Shown: positions 1 through 6,705 of the stretch, in pieces | Position numbering within the stretch: the first letter of the stretch is position 1 | Layout of the letters: each line of letters starts with the position of its first letter | Assembly (NCBI GenBank): GCA_958354105.1 | Contig: CATWVA010000029.1 | Location: forward strand, 1-21,369 | Source: an uncultured Collinsella sp. | Lineage (GTDB): Bacteria; Actinomycetota; Coriobacteriia; Coriobacteriales; Coriobacteriaceae | Length of the DNA: 21,369 bases | Direction of reading: 5' to 3' | The notes under the pieces: generated by a model | Told to the model about the DNA's origin: nothing | The model's database searches: none | Seen by the model: the letters and a program-made list of their open reading frames with translations, nothing else | Made by a program: the position numbers and the translations under genes

Positions 1-698
1 ACGTCCTTACGGGCAGTCTGAGACCATTGAACAGCATTGACGAGCGCGACTTCCTCGCCCGCGAGAATCTCGGGGACGGTCTCAGTAAACTGATTCCAGC
101 GGGACTTACTGCTCGAAAGCATGGTGCCAACAAGTACCACAAAGCCGAGCTTGAGGTCCTCGGGGTCCGTCTCGCGAACAAGGTCGAGGTCACACACGAC
201 CAAGCCCGGTTCGGGACGAAACGCGATAGCGGGAAGCGCATTGGCCGACGAGGCGACGAGCGGCTTCATGGTCGTCGCGACCGTGAGCATGGCGTCGAAC
301 GTCGTCGGCAGCAGCGCGCACTCGGTGCGACCGCACCACTGGTTAGCGCACCAGCTAACAACCGAGCAGGTTGCGACATCGCCAACGGCGACAACCAGAT
401 CGTCGCAGGTAATGCCGTTAGCCGACAGGGCGCCAAAGACGGTATCGGCATCGGCCAGCGTAGCACCGGCAGGCGAAACCTCGAGGACGAGCAGCGACAC
501 GGCAAAGCCGGCGTCGACCAGCGCATGCTCAACGACCTCGCCAAAGCGGTCGGAAACAGCGCTGTTCCAGACAACCATCGCACGCTTGGGCTTGCCCACG
601 GCCGAGGCAAACATACGCGACAGCTCACTAAAAGCGTTAAAGCCGACGCGAACATCGACACTGCGATTTTGGAAATTGATCAGTTGACGGCGAATCAT
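1..698 (-). CDS. aroB: 3-dehydroquinate synthase-like protein (AroB family), C-terminus outside window
   Basis: The reading frame is open from an ATG at 698 to the left edge (232 codons), so the C-terminal part is missing. AroB converts DAHP to 3-dehydroquinate in the shikimate pathway using NAD and a metal. The AroB pattern is visible: an N-terminal alpha/beta part, then LVVAVGD where the family has VALGGG, then LLPTT matching the conserved VPTT, then LVVCDLDLV matching the VDLD strand, then PEDLKLG where the family has AEVIKYG. The metal-binding Glu and the following Lys may therefore survive. The triple-Gly nucleotide loop and the GGKTAVN/GKN substrate segment are not recognisable, and the stretch between VDLD and the Glu is shorter than usual. 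The start overlaps the aroK stop as ATGA, so translation is probably coupled. The neighbour supports an AroB assignment; the lost motifs leave open a divergent or inactive enzyme. Confidence 0.62.
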   Translation of the reverse strand, partial: MIRRQLINFQNRSVDVRVGFNAFSELSRMFASAVGKPKRAMVVWNSAVSDRFGEVVEHALVDAGFAVSLLVLEVSPAGATLADADTVFGALSANGITCDDLVVAVGDVATCSVVSWCANQWCGRTECALLPTTFDAMLTVATTMKPLVASSANALPAIAFRPEPGLVVCDLDLVRETDPEDLKLGFVVLVGTMLSSSKSRWNQFTETVPEILAGEEVALVNAVQWSQTARKD

Positions 699-1228
699 AG
701 CAGTCCACGCTCCAAAAGCATCTCGGCACAAAGGTAGGAAACGTCCTCGAAGGACTTGTTGCGAATATCAAGGGTAAGGTCGGCGGCCTGTCGATACAGC
801 GGACGGCGATGCTCAAACAGGCGCGCGGCATGCTCGGGCGAGCGGAAATCGGGGCGCGTGTCGGACCGACGAATCTGGCGAATCGAATCCTCGAAGTCGC
901 CCTCAAGGTAAACGCACGTACCCATTTCGTGCATCAACTCAATATTCACCGGCGTCTCGACGATACCGCCCCCGCACGAAACCAACAGGCTGCGCTCGCT
1001 TTGGAGCGAACGGAGCGCCGAGGTCTCGAGCTCGCGAAAACGATCCTCGCCCTCGGTCTCAAAAATCTCGGTTACCGACTTGCCGCAACGGCGCACGACC
1101 AGGCGGTCGGTATCGATAAAACGCCGCTTGAACATGGTGCCGACGTTACGCGCGAGCGTCGATTTGCCCGCTCCCAAAAAGCCGATAAAGAAGATATGGT
1201 CGCAGCCGTGTTTGGTGTGCTGGGACAT
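695..1228 (-). CDS. aroK: Shikimate kinase
   Basis: Phosphorylates shikimate at the 3-OH with ATP in the cytoplasm (fifth step of chorismate synthesis). The 177-residue length is normal for a single-domain AroK. Visible motifs are the Walker A loop GFLGAGKST near residues 16-24, the FIDTD segment carrying the shikimate-binding Asp, EGEDRFRELE with the substrate-binding Arg, the CGGG substrate loop near residue 85, and RRPLY in the lid/C-terminal part. The ATG at 1228 lies 8 bases after the yqeG stop. The gene ends in an ATGA overlap with the downstream AroB-like gene, so yqeG-aroK-aroB look co-transcribed. No sign of truncation. Function is certain at family level. Confidence 0.95.
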   Translation of the reverse strand: MSQHTKHGCDHIFFIGFLGAGKSTLARNVGTMFKRRFIDTDRLVVRRCGKSVTEIFETEGEDRFRELETSALRSLQSERSLLVSCGGGIVETPVNIELMHEMGTCVYLEGDFEDSIRQIRRSDTRPDFRSPEHAARLFEHRRPLYRQAADLTLDIRNKSFEDVSYLCAEMLLERGLL

Positions 1229-1236
1229 AGCTAGAC

Positions 1237-1734
1237 CTATTCCTCGCAGGGAAGGTCGCGCAGGGCCCGGCGCTCAAAGATGCGGAAGATCTGCGTATAC
1301 CACAGGTCCTGGGTTGCCTGCGGCTTGACCAGAATAGTGTCAACGCCGGCGAAGTTGCCGCTCCACACGTCCGTGTAGAGCTGATCACCGATCAGCACCG
1401 CCTCGTCGGCCGTGGCGCCGAGGCGCTTAAGACCCGCCTTGAGGGCAAACGGCGCCGGCTTCATGGCGTGGCTGATGGCCTCGAGCCCCAGCTCGCGTGC
1501 AGAGCTCATGACCTGGTCGCGATGCCAGTTGTTGGACACCATGCACAGCTTAAAGCCTTTGGCACGGGCGGCATCGAGCCAAGCGGAAACCGAGGCGGGA
1601 ACCTGCTCGGTATCGCGCGGCACCAGGGTGTTGTCGCGGTCGAGCAGAATGGCTCGCTTGCCGTCGGCCCACAGGGTATCAAGGTCGATGCGATCGACCG
1701 AGACAACGTATCGTTTGGGGCTAAAAATCCTCAT
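1237..1734 (-). CDS. yqeG: YqeG family HAD-type phosphatase
   Basis: A 165-residue haloacid dehalogenase-fold phosphatase (subclass IIIA, YqeG/PGP-like). HAD motif I is LLDRDNTLV near residue 30, with nucleophile Asp and general acid Asp in DxD. Motif II is in MVSNN, the motif III Lys is in HAMKPAP, and motif IV is GDQLYTD. The physiological substrate of bacterial YqeG proteins is unsettled; the eukaryotic relative PTPMT1/Gep4 group acts on phosphatidylglycerophosphate. I chose ATG 1734 (MRIFSPKR) because it starts 1 base after the mltG stop and matches where the family begins. The frame stays open upstream only because it runs antiparallel through mltG. Translation is probably coupled to mltG, as only a weak GGA precedes the start. 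Confidence 0.88.
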   Translation of the reverse strand: MRIFSPKRYVVSVDRIDLDTLWADGKRAILLDRDNTLVPRDTEQVPASVSAWLDAARAKGFKLCMVSNNWHRDQVMSSARELGLEAISHAMKPAPFALKAGLKRLGATADEAVLIGDQLYTDVWSGNFAGVDTILVKPQATQDLWYTQIFRIFERRALRDLPCEE

Positions 1735-1735
1735 G

Positions 1736-3169
1736 CTAATTCCAAGACTGTTGATGCTCTTCGTAGGTTTGCGAGAAGTACTCCTCGTCCTGCGTAATGT
1801 AGAAATACAGGTCATCGGAGTCGGTCGGCTCAAGTGTGGCTTTGAGTGCCTCGAGTGACGGAGAGCAGATGGGCGTGGGTGGCAAACCCTCGTGCTTATA
1901 GGTGTTATACGGACTATCGCTCTGCAGGTCGTCGGCGGTAACCTCGCCACCGGTGACATACATCATGGTCGCATCGCTGTTGAGATAGCGCAAACCGTCG
2001 AGCTTGCCGGCAAGGCGGTTGTAGAAGACCGAGGCCACGTGCGCACGTTGATCGGCGTTGAGGCCCTCGCGCTCAACGATAGAGGCCAAGTTGACGATGT
2101 CGTAGTCGGACATCTCCACACCGTAGCGCTCCTTGATCATGGCTTCGCAGCTCGCAAAGTCAAGCGACTTGTACTCGGTCTTAAACTGATCGAGCATGGC
2201 GCGAATCACGTCATCGGCCGTCGGCGAATCACCCAACGAATAGGTCTTGGGGAACAAGAAACCCTCGAGCGAGTCGTTGGCGGCGCCCTTAAGGAAGCTA
2301 TAGTCGTCCACGTAGTTGGAGGCCTTGGCCTGGTTGAGGAAGTCTTCCTTAGAGATGCTGTCGTAGGCCTGGGCCACACGGTCGGCAACTTGATCGACCG
2401 TTAGACCCTCAGGGATAGTCAGCGCATTGGGGCCCGCGTTGGGGCCTTCCATGAGCTGCTGAACCACCTTAGTCGCGTCCATGAGCGTGTTGAACGAGTA
2501 GGTGCCAGGCTTAAGCGACATATCGGCGTTGAGCTTTTTCACCGCCGCATAGTAATCCTTGGGATTCTCGACGATATGGTTCTCGGAGAGAATCGAGGCG
2601 ATCGTATCGCCCGAAGCACCGTCGGGAATGGTCACCGTAACCTGCTGACCAGCCGTGACCTTCGAATCCTCACCGACAAAGAAGCCCTTGACGGCCGGCA
2701 CGACAAAGAAAACGATCGCGACAAGCGCAAGCACGGCGACGACGCCACCGATAATCATAGGCACCGGGGAGCTATTCTTTTGGGCACCACGGCGGGCGTG
2801 CGTGTTGTAGCTCGATCGCGTGGCCGGAGCAACGCCATGCGAACCGCGAGCGTGATGCGAATGCGATTGAGGGGTCTGAGTTCGCTGGATAGGTGCCTGC
2901 TGCTTAAAGCGGGTACCGCCTGCAGGCTGGGCCGTACGAGCAGTGGGCTGCTGAGCCGCGTGAGAAGCCGAATGCTGAACCGAACGAGCAGAAGGCTGCT
3001 GACCCGTCCGTTGAACAGGTTGGGCCGAATGAGAGAAGGACTGCACCGAGCGCGCGGCAGGCTGAGCTGCGCGCTGCGTCGGCTGTGCCGGACGCTGGCC
3101 AGGCTGGGCAGGGCGCGACGCCGGCTGCCGTGTACGATTCTGCTGGCGCGGATCGGAAGCGCTAGGCAT
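1736..3169 (-). CDS. mltG: Endolytic transglycosylase MltG (YceG-like)
   Basis: Membrane-anchored lytic transglycosylase that cuts nascent peptidoglycan strands and sets glycan length. Of 477 residues, 1-134 form a cytoplasmic tail rich in Q, A, P, R, S and H. One transmembrane helix follows at about 136-159, then a LysM-like subdomain (about 176-240, VTVTIPDGASGDTIASIL), then the YceG catalytic domain. The catalytic Glu is E366 in ASIVEREG, followed by SVFYNRL, LNSDATMMY, SPYNTY and GLPPTPICSPS. The C-terminal EYFSQTYEEH matches the family signature FSxTYxEH. The ATG at 3169 has a strong GAGGAGG site about 6 bases upstream and overlaps the ruvX stop by 8 bases; an upstream in-frame start would lie deeper inside ruvX. 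The long low-complexity tail is the only odd feature. Confidence 0.93.
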   Translation of the reverse strand: MPSASDPRQQNRTRQPASRPAQPGQRPAQPTQRAAQPAARSVQSFSHSAQPVQRTGQQPSARSVQHSASHAAQQPTARTAQPAGGTRFKQQAPIQRTQTPQSHSHHARGSHGVAPATRSSYNTHARRGAQKNSSPVPMIIGGVVAVLALVAIVFFVVPAVKGFFVGEDSKVTAGQQVTVTIPDGASGDTIASILSENHIVENPKDYYAAVKKLNADMSLKPGTYSFNTLMDATKVVQQLMEGPNAGPNALTIPEGLTVDQVADRVAQAYDSISKEDFLNQAKASNYVDDYSFLKGAANDSLEGFLFPKTYSLGDSPTADDVIRAMLDQFKTEYKSLDFASCEAMIKERYGVEMSDYDIVNLASIVEREGLNADQRAHVASVFYNRLAGKLDGLRYLNSDATMMYVTGGEVTADDLQSDSPYNTYKHEGLPPTPICSPSLEALKATLEPTDSDDLYFYITQDEEYFSQTYEEHQQSWN

Positions 3170-3590
3170 GCGAAACCTCCTCTTTTTTACGATCGAGCCA
3201 CGTCTGCAAAAACAGGCTGGCGGCAATCATGTCGATCTTGCCCCTCATCTGCTTTTCGTTGAGGCCCTGCTCGCGCAGGATACGCTTGGCCTCTTGCGAA
3301 GACAGACGTTCGTCCTCAAACTCCAGCGGAAGATCGAGCTCGTCGGCAATCTTTTGCGCCACGGCGGCAACGCGCTCGGCCTGGGGGCCGGGCTCACCGG
3401 CCATGGTCAAGGGACGTCCGCTTACCAGAATGTCGGGCTCATAGTCCTCGACCAGGTAGCGGAACGTCTTGGCCATACCGGTGACCTCGGCGGCCGGGAG
3501 CACCTTGACGGGCATCGCCATCTTGCCATCACGGCTCGATACGGCGATGCCGATCCTGGTCTCCCCTATGTCCAGCGCAAGCGCGACCAC
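3162..3590 (-). CDS. ruvX: Holliday junction resolvase-like protein RuvX/YqgF
   Basis: A 142-residue RNase H-fold protein of the YqgF family. Members are tied to 16S rRNA 5' maturation and to Holliday junction resolution. The first beta strand LALDIGETRIGIA carries the catalytic Asp, followed by SGRPLTMAGEPGPQAERV (usual GLPLxxxGxxGxxA). EDERLSS corresponds to the conserved DERLTT with the acidic pair, and KIDMIAASLFLQTWL is the C-terminal helix with the last Asp. The start is GTG at 3590, preceded by AAGAAG, and lies 17 bases after the alaS stop. The alaS-ruvX-mltG order is common in Gram-positive bacteria and supports one transcript. Confidence 0.93.
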   Translation of the reverse strand: MVALALDIGETRIGIAVSSRDGKMAMPVKVLPAAEVTGMAKTFRYLVEDYEPDILVSGRPLTMAGEPGPQAERVAAVAQKIADELDLPLEFEDERLSSQEAKRILREQGLNEKQMRGKIDMIAASLFLQTWLDRKKEEVSHA

Positions 3591-3607
3591 AGTGACTTCT
3601 TAGATTC

Positions 3608-6265
3608 TTAGGCGCCAAGCGCGGTCTTGGCGGCCGCGAGGGCATCGGCGATGCCGGCAGCATTCTTGCCACCGGCCTGGGCCATGTTGGGACGGCCACC
3701 ACCGCGACCGTCGACCAGACCCGCGATCTGCTTGATCACGTTACCGGCGTGGAACCCGGCCTTCACGGCGTCATCGGAGCCGGCAGCGAGCAGGGCCGGA
3801 GTGCCCTTCTCAGTCACGCTGGCGACGACACAAGCGACAGGGCCGGCGACCTTCTGGTACACGGTATCCCATACGTTGCGCAGGTCGGCAGCTTCAAGGC
3901 CCTGGAGCTCAGCAACGACGAGCTTGTAGCCGCCGAGCTCGACAGCACCCTCGATGGCGCTGGAAATGGCGTCGGAGGAACCACCGGTCAGAGCCTTTTT
4001 GAGCTTGTTGGACGTCTCGCGCAGCTCGGCCTGCAGGTTCTCCACGCGGGCGGGGACCTCGTCGACACGGCACTTGAGCGCAGCGGCGGCGGCGTCAACG
4101 AGCGCCAAGCGGTCGGCCATGTAGTCGAGGGCACCCTTAGAGGTCACAGCCTCGATACGGCGGACATTGGAGCCTGTGGAGGACTCGGAAATAATCTTGA
4201 ACAGGCCGATCTCGGCGGTGTTGGCGGCATGGGTGCCACCGCAGAGCTCGCGGGAGAACGGCTGGTCCTCGGCGCCCACGGAGACGACGCGAACGACATC
4301 GCCGTACTTCTCTCCAAACAGAGCGACAGCGCCAGCAGCCTTAGCCTCGTCGATGCCCATAACACGGGTCACGACCGGCTTGGAGGCGAAGATCTGCTGG
4401 TTGACCAGGTCCTCGACAGCCTTGAGCTGCTCGGGGGAAAGGGCCTCGAAGTGCGTGAAGTCAAAGCGCAGGTGCTCGGGCGTCACCAGCGAGCCGGCCT
4501 GGGAGACGTGCTCGCCCAGGACCTGCTTAAGGGCGGCGTCGAGCAGGTGCGTGGCGGTGTGGTTGCGGCGCAGGAAGCCACGGCGCTCGGCATCGAGCGC
4601 GGCGGTCACGGCAGCACCGACGGTCAGCGTACCCTCGGCAACGTGGGCGACGTGAGCATACAGGCCGTTGTGGTTCTTGGTATCGGAAACGGTCAGTGCA
4701 ACGCCCTCGGTGGAAAGCTTGCCGGCGTCGCCCTGCTGGCCGCCCATCTCGGCGTAGAACGGGGTGCGGTCGAGCACGACCTCGACGTCCTCGCCGGCGG
4801 CAGCGGACTCGACGGACTCGCCGTTGCGCACGATGGCGACGACCTTGGCGCCCTCGATCGCATCGTTGTCATAGCCGTCGAACTCGGTCGCTGCGACCTT
4901 GTCGGAAAGCTCGACCCACACGTCGTTAAAGCTGCCCCAGGCATCGCCCTTGGCGTTGGCGCGGGCGCGGGCCTTCTGGTCCTCCATGCATGCGGTAAAG
5001 CCATCCATGTCGACGTCGTGCCCAGCAGTACCGGCAATCTCGACGGTCAGGTCGATGGGGAAACCAAAGGTGTCGTGAAGCTTAAAGGCAACATCGCCCG
5101 GAAGCACAGCGCCCTCGGCAAGCGCGGCCAGGGCCTCGTCCAAGTAAACGCGGCCGTTGTCGAGCGTCGTGGAGAAGCGCTCCTCCTCGGAGGCGACGAT
5201 ACCCTTGACGAGTGCGACGTTCTTGAGCAGCTCGGGATAGGCCTCGCCCATCTGAGCGTTGACCTCGTCGATGAACTTGGTCAGGAAGGCACCCTCGATG
5301 CCCAGCAGGCGACCGTGGAACACGGCACGGCGGAGCAGACGGCGAAGAACGTACTCGCGACCCTCGTTACCAGGGAGGATGCCGTCCGAGATCATAAAGT
5401 CGACGGCACGGGAGTGGTCGGCGATGATGCGCAGCGAGCGGCTAGCGCCAGAGTAATCGTCGGCGTCATAGGTCTTGCCGCTGATCTCCTCACCGAGCTT
5501 GATGAGGTGCTGCATCAGATCGCCGTCGTAGTTGGCGGTCTTGTGCTGCATGATGGCGGCCATGCGCTCCAGACCCATGCCCGTATCGAGGTTGCGGTGC
5601 GGCAGCTCCGGCATGGAGCCGTCCTCCTGGCGGTCGTACTGGGTAAACACGAGGTTCCAGAACTCCAGGAAGCGGTCGCAGTCGCAACCGGGCTTGCAGT
5701 CGGGGCTGCCGCAGCCGACCTCCTCGCCCATGTCAAAGTAGATCTCGGAGCACGGGCCGCAGGGGCCGGTGGGGCCAGCGGCCCAGAAGTTATCGTCCTC
5801 GCCCAGGCGGGAGATATGGTCCTCGGCAACGCCCAGGGAGCGCCACACGTCATGGGTCTCGTCGTCCTCGGTAAAGACGGTGAAGTACAGGCGGTCGAGC
5901 GGCAGCTTGAACTCCTTAGTGATGAGCTCAAAGGCCCAAGCGCAGGCCTGCTGCTTGGAGACGCCGCCAAAGGAGAAGTCGCCGAGCATCTCGAAGAACG
6001 ACAGGTGACGGCCGTCCTCGCCGATGCAGTCGATGTCGTTGGTGCGGACGCACTTCTGGCAGGAGATCGCGCCGATCTCCTTCATGGTCTTCTTGCCCTG
6101 GTAGTACTCCTTAAACTGGTTCATGCCGGCGTTGGCAAGCAGCAGCGAAGGATCGTCGGGGACGAGGGACGAAGAAGGATAGAGCTTAAGACCGCGCTCC
6201 TCAAAGAAGTTGAGGAACTTGGAGCGGATCTCGGCCGTAGTCATTGACGGGTAGTCAGCACTCAT
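3608..6265 (-). CDS. alaS: Alanine--tRNA ligase
   Basis: Charges tRNA-Ala and edits mischarged Ser/Gly. The 885-residue length is full for bacterial AlaRS. The class II aminoacylation core includes GPTGPCGPCSEIYFD near 164-178 and a Cys-rich loop at about 185-196 (CGSPDC, CDCD). The tRNA-recognition domain follows, then the editing domain with zinc ligands HTATH (569-573) and CGGTH (675-679). The C-Ala domain ends with the glycine-rich GGGRPNMAQAGG. I chose ATG 6265 because GAGGAG sits about 9 bases upstream. The ATG at 6244 lacks a binding site, and the longer frame would start in the terminator/promoter region. First gene of the alaS-ruvX-mltG-yqeG-aroK-aroB run; no T-box is visible in its short leader. 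Confidence 0.97.
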   Translation of the reverse strand: MSADYPSMTTAEIRSKFLNFFEERGLKLYPSSSLVPDDPSLLLANAGMNQFKEYYQGKKTMKEIGAISCQKCVRTNDIDCIGEDGRHLSFFEMLGDFSFGGVSKQQACAWAFELITKEFKLPLDRLYFTVFTEDDETHDVWRSLGVAEDHISRLGEDDNFWAAGPTGPCGPCSEIYFDMGEEVGCGSPDCKPGCDCDRFLEFWNLVFTQYDRQEDGSMPELPHRNLDTGMGLERMAAIMQHKTANYDGDLMQHLIKLGEEISGKTYDADDYSGASRSLRIIADHSRAVDFMISDGILPGNEGREYVLRRLLRRAVFHGRLLGIEGAFLTKFIDEVNAQMGEAYPELLKNVALVKGIVASEEERFSTTLDNGRVYLDEALAALAEGAVLPGDVAFKLHDTFGFPIDLTVEIAGTAGHDVDMDGFTACMEDQKARARANAKGDAWGSFNDVWVELSDKVAATEFDGYDNDAIEGAKVVAIVRNGESVESAAAGEDVEVVLDRTPFYAEMGGQQGDAGKLSTEGVALTVSDTKNHNGLYAHVAHVAEGTLTVGAAVTAALDAERRGFLRRNHTATHLLDAALKQVLGEHVSQAGSLVTPEHLRFDFTHFEALSPEQLKAVEDLVNQQIFASKPVVTRVMGIDEAKAAGAVALFGEKYGDVVRVVSVGAEDQPFSRELCGGTHAANTAEIGLFKIISESSTGSNVRRIEAVTSKGALDYMADRLALVDAAAAALKCRVDEVPARVENLQAELRETSNKLKKALTGGSSDAISSAIEGAVELGGYKLVVAELQGLEAADLRNVWDTVYQKVAGPVACVVASVTEKGTPALLAAGSDDAVKAGFHAGNVIKQIAGLVDGRGGGRPNMAQAGGKNAAGIADALAAAKTALGA

Positions 6266-6311
6266 AGAGGGAATCTCCTCGGTTTCACATCGAAACAGTT
6301 CAAACGTAACG

Positions 6312-6340
6312 ATATTACCATCCCACCGCGCCCATGCAAA
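6312..6340 (-). promoter_or_regulatory. Candidate sigma-A promoter of alaS
   Basis: Reading the minus strand, TTTGCA (6340-6335) and TAATAT (6317-6312) are separated by 17 bases. Each matches four of six positions of the housekeeping -35 and -10 hexamers. It would give a leader of roughly 40 nt before alaS. The -35 box lies inside the T-run of the upstream terminator. Assigned from sequence resemblance and position only. Confidence 0.42.
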
Positions 6341-6367
6341 AAAGAGGGCCGCCAAACAGCGACCCTC
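6338..6367 (-). terminator. Rho-independent terminator, minus strand
   Basis: On the minus strand GAGGGTCGC (6367-6359) pairs with GCGGCCCTC (6352-6344) over 9 bp with one G-T wobble and a 6-nt loop, followed directly by six T (6343-6338). It has no T-run in the plus direction. It is the first terminator downstream of the AI-2E permease gene, whose stop lies about 340 bases upstream. It therefore probably ends the sigma cassette transcript. Confidence 0.8.
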
Positions 6368-6404
6368 CAGCGAAAGTGCACGTTATTTAGTACTGTGCGA
6401 TCCT

Positions 6405-6433
6405 TTGAAAAAGGGCTGCTGTAGAATTACATA
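6405..6433 (+). promoter_or_regulatory. Candidate promoter of the small membrane protein gene
   Basis: TTGAAA (6405-6410) is followed after 17 bases by TACATA (6428-6433), in an AT-rich patch that also reads TATAAG slightly further down. A clean GGAAGGAG ribosome site follows at 6446-6453. The -35 is good and the -10 poor, so the exact hexamer is uncertain. Confidence 0.35.
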
Positions 6434-6459
6434 TAAGAGTCACCCGGAAGGAGCGATCG

Positions 6460-6699
6460 ATGAAAAGCAAACGATTTTTCCTCAATGCATTTCTGTTAGT
6501 GGCACTTTTAACGCTTTTGGCTTTCTCCTGCTGGTACGCAAACCAACCAGCATTTGGCTACGCGTTGTATGCAGTAATGTCCGGCAATAAGGCTTATTAC
6601 ACTCTACGCGCAATTGACATTCTCTTTTTCTATGTTGCCGGCCCCTTATCAATCGCTTTGCTCGCGTTTCTTGTCATTTACAACTTCAAGAAACGTTAA
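6460..6699 (+). CDS. Small two-helix membrane protein of unknown function
   Basis: A 79-residue protein I cannot assign to a family. A basic start (MKSKR) leads into hydrophobic helix 1 (about residues 6-24, FFLNAFLLVALLTLLAFSCW). A polar/aromatic segment with ANQPAFGYALY and NKAYYTLRAID follows, then helix 2 (about 53-74, ILFFYVAGPLSIALLAFLVI) and a basic end (YNFKKR). By the positive-inside rule both termini would be cytoplasmic. The evidence for a real gene is a strong GGAAGGAG site 6 bases before the ATG, a candidate promoter, a typical membrane-protein composition, and opposite strand to its neighbours. It is visibly AT-richer than the surrounding genes. The stop lies 6 bases from the convergent end of the AI-2E permease gene, with no terminator between them. 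Confidence 0.72.
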   Translation: MKSKRFFLNAFLLVALLTLLAFSCWYANQPAFGYALYAVMSGNKAYYTLRAIDILFFYVAGPLSIALLAFLVIYNFKKR

Positions 6700-6705
6700 T
6701 AGGAC

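Noticed and set aside
3749..6247. 832-codon open frame on the plus strand
   Set aside because: Lies entirely antisense to alaS, whose motifs are unmistakable. Long antisense frames are common in GC-rich genes, and the product is a low-complexity Gly/Leu/Val/Ala string without domains.
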